Shown: positions 1 through 8,721 of the stretch, piece after piece
Position numbering within the stretch: position 1 is the first letter of the stretch
Layout of the letters: each line of letters opens with the position of its first letter
From: Acidiferrimicrobium sp. IK
GTDB taxonomy: Bacteria; Actinomycetota; Acidimicrobiia; Acidimicrobiales; Palsa-688
Length of the DNA: 64,000 nt
Assembly: GCF_025499425.1 (NCBI RefSeq)
Contig: NZ_JAIMCB010000003.1
Coordinates: 1 to 64,000, forward strand
Reading direction: 5' to 3'
Made by a program: the position numbers and the translations under genes
The notes under the pieces: generated by a model
The model's input: only the letters and a program-made list of their open reading frames with translations
What the model was told of the DNA's origin: nothing
Database searches by the model: none

Positions 1-269
1 GATCCTCGACGACGCCAGCCGAAGCCACCGCAAGTTGGACCCGGCCGAAGGGCTCCAAGACGCCCAGCTCGACACCGGCGCCCGGCTGCACATCGTCCAC
101 TCCGACATCGGTCGAGACGGGCAGGTTTCAGAACGAACTCATGCGGGAGTCGGGGGGTCGATCGAGCCGCCCGGGAGGGGGATGGAGGCGTGTTGGATGA
201 GTGGGTGACTGTGCTACTCCTCCGCAGGATTTGCGCGGTCCGCGAGAATGTTGGAGGTGTAGAGATGGC
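1..269. other. No supported gene
   Basis: Open frames exist here, for example positions 2-205 on the plus strand, but I recognise none of them and they lack a start. This stretch is probably flank or the terminal part of the neighbouring mobile cassette. I found no second copy here of the inverted repeat present at 4623-4785. Confidence 0.4.
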
Positions 270-1808
270 TCAGGCAGCGGCTTGCTGAAAAGCGGCGGGA
301 AAGTGCTGGTCGTGGACGGCGAGGGCTGCTGACATGAAACGCTGGCCGTAAGGGGTGACACGGTAGAGCCGCCGCCGGGGGACCTTGGCGACCAGCCCGT
401 GGCCTCGGAGCTTGACGATGAGCCGGGAGGTTCGGGCGCAGCGGCGCTTGACCTCGACGTCGTCGCGTGCAGGTCGGGGGTAGAGCCGTGCTTGGAGATG
501 AGCGTTGCGGAAGCCGTTGATCAGGTGCTCGCCGGCGAGGGCGGCGCGGAACAAGGCCAGGTCGTCGTGGCCGATCGGGTTGAGCCGGGGGTGTTGTCTT
601 CCCCGGTTGCGTATGGGCCGGCAGTGCCGGTCGAGGACGCGGATGGCGTCGGTGTTGTAGTGAGCGGCGGCGAGGGCCTCCAGGTAGCGTTCGTTGGCGC
701 CCCGGCCGACTTGGTAGTAGCGAGCAAGGTTGGCCACCCCCTTGCGCATCGGGCACCAGACGCGGTGCCCGTTTTTGTTCCGGAGTACCCGGAACTGGGT
801 GGGGTCGTTGATGGTGGTCTCGACCCGAAGCACGTTGGCCTTGTCGTAACACTTGATCGAGTTGCGGGCCATGGTGTGCTTGACTCGCCACCCCTCCGGG
901 CGCCGCCGGGCGGAGCTGGTCACCTCGCAGGCGAGCTGTGGGGTGAGCTTTCGCCCGAGGAAGCGCAGGACATCCTCCGCACTGAACGCGGAGGCGGCGT
1001 GCGCGAACAAGGTGGGCAGGACTGCTTCGAGGTCCCGGCGAGAGCGGAACGCCACGTCGGTGGCCACCTCGGCTTGGTCCACGACCCACCAGTACGGTCC
1101 GTAGCCAGCCTTGCGAAGCATCGCCAGGTGCGGGTTGACCTGGCGGGCCAGGCCATCGAGCAGGCGACTCCAGCGTCGGCTGGCCCACCGCTCGGCCAGG
1201 CGCTGCGCCAGGGACCAGCTCGCCACCGAGACGATGGCGTTGAGGTATCGGGTATGACGCACCCCTTTGGCGGCCAGCGACGTGGACAGGGCTTCGCGGC
1301 CGTTGACCCAGATCTGCACCTCGAAAGGAAGCCACCCCTGAACCCGGACGTGGCAGAACCCGAGCTCGGGGTGGACGAAGTACCAGTAGTAGTGCAGGCA
1401 CTTGCGCCGGCGGCGGATGATCTCGCGGCGTTTGGTCTGCTTGTTGCGGAAGATGTCAAAGCTGCTGCACGGCTCCACCGCGGCCAGCACGCAGATCAGC
1501 CCGGCGACGACACCGTCACGGGCCATGATCGAGCGCGCCAGGTCCTCCTTGCCGTTCCCCTTGGCCTTGGTGTGGGTCTCCGCCAGGTACAGATACGGCC
1601 TGCCCGCCTGGGCAGCCGCGCCCTGGGCGTGCGCTTTCACCTGGTCCGAGAGCCGCTTCGCCCAAGTGCCGAAGTCCTTCAGCAGCACGCCGTGGCGGTC
1701 CAAGAACGCCTTCATCCCACCCTTGGGGTAGAAGCGGGTCAGGTGCCCCTTGAAGATGAGCCGGTCGAAGCCGACCAGCTTGCCAACGACAGCGTCTTGG
1801 TGCACCAT
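270..1808 (-). CDS. Uncharacterised 512-aa protein of the serine-recombinase cassette
   Basis: I do not recognise a family. The protein is rich in Arg, Trp and Tyr, has a basic RREIIRRRRK patch, and ends in what looks like a winged-helix segment (about the last 75 residues, with TSRLIVKLRGHGLVAKVPR followed by a hairpin). This suggests nucleic-acid binding. The frame is open to 2024, but the first 72 residues are low-complexity and overlap a strong hairpin at 1939-1957. I therefore prefer ATG 1808 (MVHQDAVVGK), although no good ribosome site precedes it. It lies downstream of and on the same strand as the recombinase, so it is probably an accessory of that element. Function is inferred from position only. 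Confidence 0.6.
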   Translation of the reverse strand: MVHQDAVVGKLVGFDRLIFKGHLTRFYPKGGMKAFLDRHGVLLKDFGTWAKRLSDQVKAHAQGAAAQAGRPYLYLAETHTKAKGNGKEDLARSIMARDGVVAGLICVLAAVEPCSSFDIFRNKQTKRREIIRRRRKCLHYYWYFVHPELGFCHVRVQGWLPFEVQIWVNGREALSTSLAAKGVRHTRYLNAIVSVASWSLAQRLAERWASRRWSRLLDGLARQVNPHLAMLRKAGYGPYWWVVDQAEVATDVAFRSRRDLEAVLPTLFAHAASAFSAEDVLRFLGRKLTPQLACEVTSSARRRPEGWRVKHTMARNSIKCYDKANVLRVETTINDPTQFRVLRNKNGHRVWCPMRKGVANLARYYQVGRGANERYLEALAAAHYNTDAIRVLDRHCRPIRNRGRQHPRLNPIGHDDLALFRAALAGEHLINGFRNAHLQARLYPRPARDDVEVKRRCARTSRLIVKLRGHGLVAKVPRRRLYRVTPYGQRFMSAALAVHDQHFPAAFQQAAA

Positions 1809-1938
1809 CTCGAACGCGGACACGGCCCGGCCCTCCTGCGGCAACTCGGTGGAGACGACCAGAAGTTCACCGCAGAACCGGGCCGGTCCGCACCTCGCTG
1901 CGGCCTCCTCGGTGAGCCACCACCGACCCGTTCGCATA

Positions 1939-1957
1939 GGGCCGGCTTCGCCGGCCC
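1939..1957. terminator. Strong GC hairpin between recombinase and 512-aa gene
   Basis: GGGCCGGC-TTC-GCCGGCCC is a perfect 8-bp stem with a 3-nt loop. It lies about 80 bp after the recombinase stop and before the next gene on the minus strand. No T-run follows, so it could be an attenuator or a structure used by the element rather than a classic terminator. Confidence 0.4.
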
Positions 1958-2036
1958 GGAACCCGACCCTCGTCACCACGAGGCGGCGCCCACCCGCAGA
2001 CTCCGACCGCCCCCCGCCCGTCACCCCGGTCTCGGC

Positions 2037-3857
2037 TCACCCCAGGCGTTCGGTTGCGGCCGGAGGCTGCGGTAGGAAGCAATCGCCTACTGGCGGCTGA
2101 TACCCGGCGGCGTCGAGAGCGGCAGCGATCTGCGAGTCGGTGTGGTCGTCGATGAGGCGATCGACCTCGGTGACGACGGCGGGGTCGAGCTTGGCGAGGT
2201 CGACGATCGATCTGGGCCGGGGTAGTTGGAAGCTGCGGGTGTCGCCGCCTCGGAAGCGGACGTGGACGTCGAGCACCTGGTTTCCGAGGCACAGGGTGAC
2301 GTCGTCGATGATCAGTCGGGCCATACGCTTGCGCTCGCGCGCCGGTGTCTCCGGGTCGGCCCAGAGCCGCGGGAAGTCGGTGGCCAGAGCCAGGATGGCC
2401 TGGCGTTTCTCGTCGTCGAGGAGGACGTCGGTTTTCCGTTGACGTTCGTAATGCTCCTGCGCCGTGTCCAGGGCCCGGAGCTTGTTGTTCCACTCTGCTT
2501 CCAGGGTGACGGCGACGAGACGGTTGTCGGGGTCGACGCGCAGATAGCGTCGCTGGGCCAGTTCGGCCTCGTAGCGGGCCCGTTCCACGGACTGGCGGCG
2601 GAGGCGGTCAGCCTCGTCGGCCCGCGAGGCCAGCTCGTCTTGCACCGAGAGAGCCACCTCCAAGGCCAGTGGGGTCATCGTCTCGATCAGAAGCTCTCCG
2701 ATGGCCCGGTCGACATCGGCGCCCACGATCCGCTGGCACGGTGATTCCGCCCGCTTGATGCCCTCGACCTGACAGGTGTATTGGGGCACGGCTTTGCCGT
2801 GGCGCATGTAATAGCGGATCGTCATGCGTCCGCCGCAGCGACCGCAGACAGCCAAGCCCTGGAGGAGGGCCGGGCCTTCTCGTGGGGGTCCGTGACGGCG
2901 GTCGCCGCCATAGGCGGCGGAGTTGGCTCGCAGTTGGGTCAGGTTCTGTTCGTGCTCGGCCCAGGTGATGTAGCCGGGATGGGCGTCGAGGATGAGGGTG
3001 TGCCAGTCTTCGCGGGGAAGGGTCTGGCGGATCCCGTTGGGCTGGGAGGTCTTCTTGGCCCGGGTGCGCCCATAGGCGAACGCCCCGGCATAGCGGGGGT
3101 TCTTCAACACGTTGAGGGCCCGATAGTGCAGCAGCGGCCCCCAGGCCAGTTCACCCTTGTGGGCACCGGACTGAACGCGACGGGGGAAAAGCCACCCTGC
3201 CTCGCGGAAGGCCCGAACGGTGGCAGTCGCCGACGTCGTGCGCCGGAAGGTCTCGAAGAACTGGCGGACGGCTTCTTGCACGGAGACATCCGGGTCGAGC
3301 ACCACACGGCCAGCGGTGTCATAGACAAGCCCGACCGGGAGGGGCACTTCCAGCTCGCCCCGGCGGGCCTTGGTCAGCTGGCCGCCGATGAGCCGGGCCC
3401 GCAGCACGTGCAGCTCCGCCTCGGACATGGTGCCCTTCATCCCCAACAGCAGCCTGTCGTTGAAGTGGCTCGGGTCATACAAGCCGTCCTCGTCGAGGAT
3501 CAGCGTGTCGGCCAGCGCGCAGATCTCCAAAAGCCGGTGCCAGTCCGAGGAGTTGCGGGCGAGGCGGGAGACCTCGAGGCCCAGCACCACGCCGACCTCT
3601 CCGATGCCGACCGCGGCCACGAGACGCAGGAAGCCTGCCCGGTCGGTGTCAGCGCCGGACTGGCCGAGATCGGAGTCGATCACCACTACTTGCTCCGGCT
3701 TCCAGCCCAGTGCCACCGCCCGTTCGCGCAGCGCGTACTGACGTTTGGTCGACTCGGTGTTCTCCAGCACCTGGCGCAGGGTCGACTGGCGGACATACAG
3801 GCATGCCTGGCGGGCGAGGTGAGCGGCCGTGATCTTGTTGCGGGCCTCAAGGTTCAT
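2037..3857 (-). CDS. Large serine recombinase (resolvase/recombinase/zinc-ribbon)
   Basis: Site-specific DNA recombinase of 606 aa that cuts DNA through an active-site serine. The N-terminal resolvase domain has the YVRQS motif (catalytic Ser25, Arg23) and the conserved EVSRLARN segment. A recombinase domain follows (LNVLKNPRYAGAFAYGR), then a zinc ribbon (CGRCGGRM...YTC...C) and a coiled coil. I chose ATG 3857 because it overlaps the stop of the upstream 90-aa gene (ATGA). The frame extends 48 residues further upstream, but only in low-complexity sequence. This is the likely mobility enzyme of the 270-5060 cassette. It is not closely similar to the other serine recombinase at 53228-54907. 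Confidence 0.93.
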   Translation of the reverse strand: MNLEARNKITAAHLARQACLYVRQSTLRQVLENTESTKRQYALRERAVALGWKPEQVVVIDSDLGQSGADTDRAGFLRLVAAVGIGEVGVVLGLEVSRLARNSSDWHRLLEICALADTLILDEDGLYDPSHFNDRLLLGMKGTMSEAELHVLRARLIGGQLTKARRGELEVPLPVGLVYDTAGRVVLDPDVSVQEAVRQFFETFRRTTSATATVRAFREAGWLFPRRVQSGAHKGELAWGPLLHYRALNVLKNPRYAGAFAYGRTRAKKTSQPNGIRQTLPREDWHTLILDAHPGYITWAEHEQNLTQLRANSAAYGGDRRHGPPREGPALLQGLAVCGRCGGRMTIRYYMRHGKAVPQYTCQVEGIKRAESPCQRIVGADVDRAIGELLIETMTPLALEVALSVQDELASRADEADRLRRQSVERARYEAELAQRRYLRVDPDNRLVAVTLEAEWNNKLRALDTAQEHYERQRKTDVLLDDEKRQAILALATDFPRLWADPETPARERKRMARLIIDDVTLCLGNQVLDVHVRFRGGDTRSFQLPRPRSIVDLAKLDPAVVTEVDRLIDDHTDSQIAAALDAAGYQPPVGDCFLPQPPAATERLG

Positions 3858-4126
3858 GACACCACCAGCGGGGTGCGACGTCCCAGCGCCATCTCGGTCA
3901 GCACGCGCACCACTTCGGCCCCGACTCCGGCCGCCACCGGTCGCTGACTGGCCGCAACGACGGGCGAGGTCGCCGGGAGCGGGCTCCAGGCCCGCATCCA
4001 CGCCGGCAGGCCCTGGCTCAGCATCAGCGTCAGCCCGCGGGGCGTGTCGCAGGCAACCTGCCCGGTCACCGCTGCCCTCAGGGCCTCATAGCCGGCGCAG
4101 AGCTCGTCGGCTGGCCTGCCGCTCAT
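3854..4126 (-). CDS. Small 90-aa protein coupled to the serine recombinase
   Basis: No family recognised. The start overlaps the stop of the HTH gene (4123-4126) and the stop overlaps the recombinase start (3854-3857), both by ATGA. It is therefore the middle gene of a translationally coupled trio. Composition is Ala/Pro/Leu-rich with no clear membrane segment. The coupling argues that it is translated in fixed ratio with the recombinase, perhaps as a partner or directionality factor. That role is inference. Confidence 0.7.
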   Translation of the reverse strand: MSGRPADELCAGYEALRAAVTGQVACDTPRGLTLMLSQGLPAWMRAWSPLPATSPVVAASQRPVAAGVGAEVVRVLTEMALGRRTPLVVS

Positions 4127-4599
4127 AGGTTCGGGCCGCTGTGGTCTTTTGGGCGGCGGGCGAGGGCGCGTTCAACGCTTCTGGGATGCACCCGCAGCCC
4201 GAACTCGGCTTGCGCCAACTCGACAAGGTCAGCGGAGGACAGCACCGGATCAGCGGCTGCTGCCTGCGCGAGCCGCTCCACGACCGCCTCGGTCAGCTTG
4301 TGAGCCCGTCTCGGCCCGGGCCGCTTCGCCAACAGCCCGGGGAGGCCAGCGGCCTCGAAGGCCGCCTTGGCCTCATAGAACGACGGTCTGGAGAAACCGA
4401 AGGTCGTGGCCGCGTCGCTCACCGTCGATCCGTCCTGGCGGGCCCGGCGCAGCATCTCGTATTTCACCTGCACCAAATCCCGTGCGTCGAAGAACTCAGA
4501 AGCGGTGAACCCTGCGTCGCTCACAGCCTCCGGACGGGGATTGAGCGCCCTTGCCGCCCGCAGCGCCTCCTCCTTCGGATCCGGCCTCTTCTTAGCCAT
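4123..4599 (-). CDS. Helix-turn-helix protein of the recombinase cassette
   Basis: 158-aa basic protein whose central part (about residues 55-110: GSTVSDAATTFGFSRPSFYEAKAAFEAAGLPGLL) is a transposase-type helix-turn-helix of the IS481/IS630 kind. A second helical part (LTEAVVERLAQ...LVELAQAEFGLRVHPRSVERAL) follows. There is no DDE catalytic domain, so it binds DNA but does not cut. First gene of the minus-strand coupled operon. It probably recognises the inverted repeats just upstream (4623-4785), either as a regulator or as the targeting subunit for the recombinase. Confidence 0.8.
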   Translation of the reverse strand: MAKKRPDPKEEALRAARALNPRPEAVSDAGFTASEFFDARDLVQVKYEMLRRARQDGSTVSDAATTFGFSRPSFYEAKAAFEAAGLPGLLAKRPGPRRAHKLTEAVVERLAQAAAADPVLSSADLVELAQAEFGLRVHPRSVERALARRPKDHSGPNL

Positions 4600-4622
4600 C
4601 GCACCTCCTGATAATCACAAAC

Positions 4623-4785
4623 GTGTAAGGCATATTATGCCGACACTGCACGACGGCTGTCAACGACCGCCATGAGATACGCCTGCAACAGAGGAACGTT
4701 CTGGCGTGACATGGCGGCCAGAGCGGGCATCCGACCCACCACCGGCAGAATGCACCTTACATACCCGGCATAGTTCGCCTTACAC
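4623..4785. repeat. Inverted repeat pair flanking the cassette's divergence region
   Basis: Positions 4766-4785 read CGGCATAGTTCGCCTTACAC. The reverse complement of 4623-4642 reads CGGCATAATATGCCTTACAC, so 17 of 20 positions match. The left arm also holds a dyad, GGCATA-T-TATGCC (4629-4641). A related direct copy (ACCTTACATACC) lies at 4754-4765. The repeats lie between the HTH gene start and the end of the DUF5372-type frame, and the right arm overlaps the last codons of that frame. Candidate operator or recombination site. Confidence 0.6.
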
Positions 4786-5059
4786 CCCGGGCGCGTGTCG
4801 GCGGGCGCAGACCATCAAGCAGATCCGCCAGCGCAAGAAGATCCGCCGGGCGGAACACCGACCGCCCAGCCGACATCACCACGAACGCGTCGGGAGCTTC
4901 GACGTCGGTCCAACTCGCCGGCAGCGAGAAGACCCGCTGGTCATCGGGCTTGCGGAAGAACACCCGGTGCTCCCCCCACGTGTGGGCGAAGCCCACCATC
5001 TCGTACTCCTCGCCCACCAACGGGTGAAACGGGTGGGTGATACGGAACCGCTGCGGATC
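4757..5059 (-). pseudogene. DUF5372-type protein, 5' end missing
   Basis: The translated block has the features I associate with DUF5372: FRITHPFHPL, WGEHRVFF, SLPASWTDV and AGRSVFR near the C-terminus. Members are small proteins of unknown role that, from memory, sit beside recombinase/HTH cassettes in rhizobia and actinobacteria. No ATG, GTG or TTG lies in frame just before the conserved block. The nearest in-frame ATG is about 130 bp upstream, inside the IclR leader. The gene is therefore probably truncated where the element meets the chromosome, or it carries a frameshift. It is transcribed towards the HTH gene, on the same strand. Confidence 0.55.
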
Positions 5060-5153
5060 GCTGCCCTCACGAGCAGTTGACGGTGGACGATAAGCCGCGG
5101 GTCGAACGCCAGGTGCCGATTCAGCGAGCCGGGGTTTCTCAGCCGGAAATCCC

Positions 5154-5182
5154 TTGCGTCCGCTACATCGTGGTGTTAGGGT
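5154..5182 (+). promoter_or_regulatory. Candidate promoter of the IclR gene, leaderless
   Basis: TTGCGT (5154-5159), 17-bp spacer, TAGGGT (5177-5182). The -10 box ends 7 nt before a GTG at 5190 that is in frame with the IclR protein, so the transcript would begin at or next to the start codon. Leaderless mRNAs are common in actinobacteria. Confidence 0.5.
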
Positions 5183-5189
5183 CCACATT

Positions 5190-6065
5190 GTGGCAGCGGC
5201 CGAGCAGGACGACTCCGACCCAACCCGTCGGTCTGATGACAGCGAGATGCCCAGGGAGCTTGTTGACGGTGTCTCTCGTATTCTCGTGCTTTCCAAGGCA
5301 CGCGTCTTGCTCGATGCGTTTTCCCCCGCGAACTCCGAGGTTACGCTGCAGGCACTCGTGGCTCATTCAGGTTTCCCGGCGACCACGTGCCTGCGCCTTG
5401 TACGTAACCTTGTGCACGAGGGCTTTCTCGAGCGAATAGGCGACCGCTATCGGATAGGGATGAACGTCGTGCGGTGGGCCTCCTGCGCCTTGGATGGTCG
5501 GGATCTTGTGGTCGCCGCGCGCCCAGTGCTTGAGCAACTTCGAAATAAGACCGGCGAAAGCGCACACTTGTGTGTGCGGCAAGGGGACTTTCGAGTGATG
5601 GTTGCTGTGGCCGAGAGCAACCACTCTGTCCTCCGCCTCCTGCGGGTTGGCGAGGTTGTTCCACTCCACGTTGGTTCGACCGGCAAGGTCTTCCTTGCGT
5701 TTGACCAGGCGGCTCCTATGCCCGGTGCGGCAGACCTCATCGCTTACACGCCCAACACTAAACTGGATGCCCGTGATCTGGAAAGTGACATCAACAAAAT
5801 CAAAGATCTCGGATATGCAGTAAGTTTTGAGGAGCGTGACATCGGTGCAGTTGGGATTACGGCGCCAGTCTTCGATCGTCAGAACGACATGGTCGGGGCT
5901 ATCGGGATTTCAGGACCGATCCAACGACTCGATGTTGAGCGGGCGCACGATCTCGTACCCTTTGTTCGTGCTGCCGCCTACATGCTCTCAGAACAGCTCG
6001 GGTACGAGGGTAATCTTGGCCGCCCCACAGGAGATGAGAAGGGAAGCGCATATGTCGGAGGCTGA
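5190..6065 (+). CDS. IclR-family transcriptional regulator
   Basis: About 291 aa from GTG 5190. An N-terminal winged helix (residues ~25-85, with TLQALVAHSGFPATTCLRLVRNLVHEGFLER) is followed by an IclR effector domain (GTG/STGKVFLAFD, GYAVSFEERDIGAVGITAPVFD, MVGAIGISGP). A frame open from 5154 adds 12 residues, but the promoter spacing favours 5190. First gene of the catabolic operon, and it overlaps the next gene by 14 bp. IclR proteins usually sense an aromatic or acidic effector and control adjacent catabolic genes, so it is the likely local regulator. The effector is unknown. Confidence 0.9.
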   Translation: MAAAEQDDSDPTRRSDDSEMPRELVDGVSRILVLSKARVLLDAFSPANSEVTLQALVAHSGFPATTCLRLVRNLVHEGFLERIGDRYRIGMNVVRWASCALDGRDLVVAARPVLEQLRNKTGESAHLCVRQGDFRVMVAVAESNHSVLRLLRVGEVVPLHVGSTGKVFLAFDQAAPMPGAADLIAYTPNTKLDARDLESDINKIKDLGYAVSFEERDIGAVGITAPVFDRQNDMVGAIGISGPIQRLDVERAHDLVPFVRAAAYMLSEQLGYEGNLGRPTGDEKGSAYVGG

Positions 6066-6924
6066 TCCACTGGGAGGAGTTCGGAGCCTGCTTGAGACTC
6101 CAATTCTCGATGAGCACAAGTGGCAGAAGGTGCCACAGATCCCGGCTGATGGCATCCTCCTCGACATGGAGGATTCGGCCCCACCCAACCGCAAGGCAGA
6201 CGCCCGCGAGAAGGTGGTCGAGTTTCTCTCAAGGCCGGACTATTTCGCAGGGCGGCCTGTACTACCTCGTGTGAACTCTCTCGAGACACCGTGGGGAGAA
6301 GAGGATCTGCGTGCCCTCGCCGGCAGTGGCGCCGAAGTCGTTCTCTATCCGAAAGTTCGTACCTCTGGCGAGGTACGTGAGGTCGAGGCCATACTGCGAG
6401 ACGGTGGTTCGCGGGCGAAGCTGTTCGTCATCGTCGAGACTGCTGCAGCGGTCATCAATTTGGCGGACATCGTCGGCACGGGGGCAGTCGCAGGTCTACT
6501 TTTTGGGCCTGCGGATCTTGCCCTCGACGCTGGTTTCGCCCACTTTGCCGATGGTGACCTTTTCGAGGAGCCGTACTATTATGTCCGTTCCAAGCTGATT
6601 CTTGTCGCCGCGGCGGCCCGCATCCCCGTATTTGGGATTCCTTTCGTCCCTGACATGCGGGATCTGACGAGGGTGAAACAGGAGGTCATTCGTGCACGCC
6701 GGCAGGGGTTCACTGGGCTGGCGACCTTCTATCCGCCGCACGTCGACATCATCAATGCGGTGTTCACGCCCTCGGGTGAAGAGATCGCCGAGGCTCGCCG
6801 CATTGTGAGTATGTACGAGGCTTCGCTGGCCTCGGGCGAAGCAGCGCTCTCAGAGGGTGGACACGCCGTTCTCGTCCACGATTACGAACGATCCCGCCGG
6901 ATGCTCCGGCGCGCAGACGCATGA
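6052..6924 (+). CDS. HpcH/HpaI aldolase / citrate-lyase-beta-like CoA-ester lyase
   Basis: 290-aa TIM-barrel enzyme of the CitE/HpcH class, which forms or breaks C-C bonds of pyruvate-, glyoxylate- or acetyl-CoA-type substrates using Mg2+. Visible motifs: DGILLDMEDSAP (metal-binding Glu/Asp), RVNSLETPWGEEDL, LYPKVR, FVIVETAAAVINL (metal-binding Glu) and LLFGPADLALDAG. ATG 6052 has a GAGAAGGGA ribosome site. A longer open frame upstream is in IclR sequence and is not used. Its stop overlaps the next start by ATGA. It probably acts on a CoA ester made by the neighbouring ligase or CoA-transferases. Confidence 0.85.
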   Translation: MSEADPLGGVRSLLETPILDEHKWQKVPQIPADGILLDMEDSAPPNRKADAREKVVEFLSRPDYFAGRPVLPRVNSLETPWGEEDLRALAGSGAEVVLYPKVRTSGEVREVEAILRDGGSRAKLFVIVETAAAVINLADIVGTGAVAGLLFGPADLALDAGFAHFADGDLFEEPYYYVRSKLILVAAAARIPVFGIPFVPDMRDLTRVKQEVIRARRQGFTGLATFYPPHVDIINAVFTPSGEEIAEARRIVSMYEASLASGEAALSEGGHAVLVHDYERSRRMLRRADA

Positions 6925-8585
6925 GCCAGGCCTTTACGACCGACCGCCGCTCACTTGTCCATGACTCCCTCAATCCGTTCGCGGGTCTGGATGTCAACGG
7001 GCTCCTCGAGGCAAGGGCGAATGCGCAAGGTTCTCGCACTTGGCTCGTCTGGCGCGACTTCGGAGGCTCTCGACGCGAATGGAGCTACAGCGAGTTCCTT
7101 GAGGACGTATGTTCCGTCGCGTCGGGACTGACCGAGCGAGGTGTCGTCGAGGCGAGTCGGGTCTGCATGTTCGTCGAGAACTGCCCCGACTTCCTTATTA
7201 TGTGGTTCGCAGTCATGCGGCTCGGTGCAGTGATGGTTTCAATAAATGCTCGGTACAAGGCCAGCGAGTTGGCTGATGCCATCGAGCGTGCAGAACCGGC
7301 CGTACTCCTGACGTCCCTTGCCCTAATGCCTACGGCCGTCGAAGCCTTGGCAAGGCTAAAAGGGCGCGCTCAAAGTGGCCGCCAATCCAACGGCCCTCAT
7401 TTGGTCGTTGCCGACATCGCAACAAGTCCCTCGACTGGTGCCGGTTGGATGCCGGTAGAGGGCTTGTCCGCGCTGCAACAAGCTCATGGAGCCAGTGGGG
7501 CAGCGAGTGCACGGGCAGGCGTGGTTCGCTCTCTCGCACCAGCGGGCGTCCAGTTCACCTCTGGGACGACGGCTCGACCTAAGGCAGTGGTGTGGACCCA
7601 GGCGAACTATCTCTGGGGAGCGAAGGTCTCGGCCAGTCACGAGAGTCTCACCGAGAGTGACCGACATCTCGTGCATCTTCCACTGTTTCACACGAACGCT
7701 CAAATCTACTCGGTCATGGCCACGTTGTGGGCCGGTGGCAGCCTCGTCTTGGTTCCGCGCTTCTCGACGAGTCGCTTTTGGCAGGTTGCCGTCGAGGAAA
7801 GGGTCACGTGGTGTTCGATGGTGCCGTTTACCGTGAAGGCCCTGCGGCGGCAGCCGGTGCCGGATCACGCCATCCGCGCTTTCGGCAATGCCCTGCTTGT
7901 GCCGAGTTGGGATCGCTATTTTGGCGTGTCCACGGTTGCGTGGTGGGGTATGACCGAGACGGTCACACATCCCATCGTGAGCGACCCGAGTATGGAAGGG
8001 CATGCTCTCGCCATCGGCAGGCCGGCTTGTGAATATGAGATCCGAGTTTCTGATGACGAGGGTCAGTCGTTGGATCGGGGCGTCGGATCGCTAGAAGTGC
8101 GTGGAGTAAGGGGAGTATCGCTTGCTCTTGGATACCTCGACGACCCGGCAGCTACAGCGTCGGTCTGGTCCGCCGACGGGTGGATGCGTACCGGTGACCG
8201 AGTCGAGGTCCACGATGATGGGTGGCTCAGCTTTGTCGAGCGGCAGGGAGACATGTTGAAGGTGGGCGGTGAGAATGTTGCGGCACTCGAAATTGAGCGG
8301 GTTGTGGCAGCGGTGCCTGGTGTTGAGGAAGTTGCCGTCGTTGCTGCGCCGGATCCGATGTTGGACGAGATTCCGGTTGCTTTCGTCGTCGTCGATGCAG
8401 CTGTCTCACCGGCCGAATCCGAAATGATACGAGCGCGGATTCGCGAAGCGTGTTCTCAGGAGCTGTCCAGTTTCAAGGTGCCCCGAGAGATCTACCTCGT
8501 TGAGGAGATGCCTAGGGCGACGCTTGAGAAGGTCGCCAAGGCAGAGTTGCGCGAATACGCGACGCGATTGCGCGATGGTGCATGA
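6921..8585 (+). CDS. AMP-forming acyl-CoA ligase (ANL superfamily)
   Basis: 554 aa. Activates a carboxylic acid with ATP and CoA. Motifs in order: phosphate loop FTSGTTARPKAVVW (A3), WWGMTETVTHP (A5), GWMRTGDRVEVHDDGWLSFVERQGDMLKVGGENV (A7/A8 hinge region) and PRATLEKVAKAELR, whose Lys would be the adenylation lysine (A10). A3 has Ala where Gly is usual (TARPKA). Medium-chain, aromatic and crotonobetaine-type ligases share this layout, so the substrate cannot be named. It starts on the ATGA overlap with the lyase gene. Last gene before a 136-bp gap in the operon. Confidence 0.9.
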   Translation: MSQAFTTDRRSLVHDSLNPFAGLDVNGLLEARANAQGSRTWLVWRDFGGSRREWSYSEFLEDVCSVASGLTERGVVEASRVCMFVENCPDFLIMWFAVMRLGAVMVSINARYKASELADAIERAEPAVLLTSLALMPTAVEALARLKGRAQSGRQSNGPHLVVADIATSPSTGAGWMPVEGLSALQQAHGASGAASARAGVVRSLAPAGVQFTSGTTARPKAVVWTQANYLWGAKVSASHESLTESDRHLVHLPLFHTNAQIYSVMATLWAGGSLVLVPRFSTSRFWQVAVEERVTWCSMVPFTVKALRRQPVPDHAIRAFGNALLVPSWDRYFGVSTVAWWGMTETVTHPIVSDPSMEGHALAIGRPACEYEIRVSDDEGQSLDRGVGSLEVRGVRGVSLALGYLDDPAATASVWSADGWMRTGDRVEVHDDGWLSFVERQGDMLKVGGENVAALEIERVVAAVPGVEEVAVVAAPDPMLDEIPVAFVVVDAAVSPAESEMIRARIREACSQELSSFKVPREIYLVEEMPRATLEKVAKAELREYATRLRDGA

Positions 8586-8721
8586 CAGTGACAGTACGGA
8601 ATGGACCTTCAGGAATGTTCCGGAAGCGCCAAGTGAGGATGCCTTAGAGATACGCCATGTAGCGAGTATGTCAGTATCACTGGCGTAGTAAACTAAACAT
8701 GTTCCAATCAAGGGGGGATAA

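Noticed and set aside
399-2075. 558-aa plus-strand frame
   Set aside because: Antisense to the 512-aa cassette gene; no family resemblance and Gly/Val/Pro-rich shadow composition.
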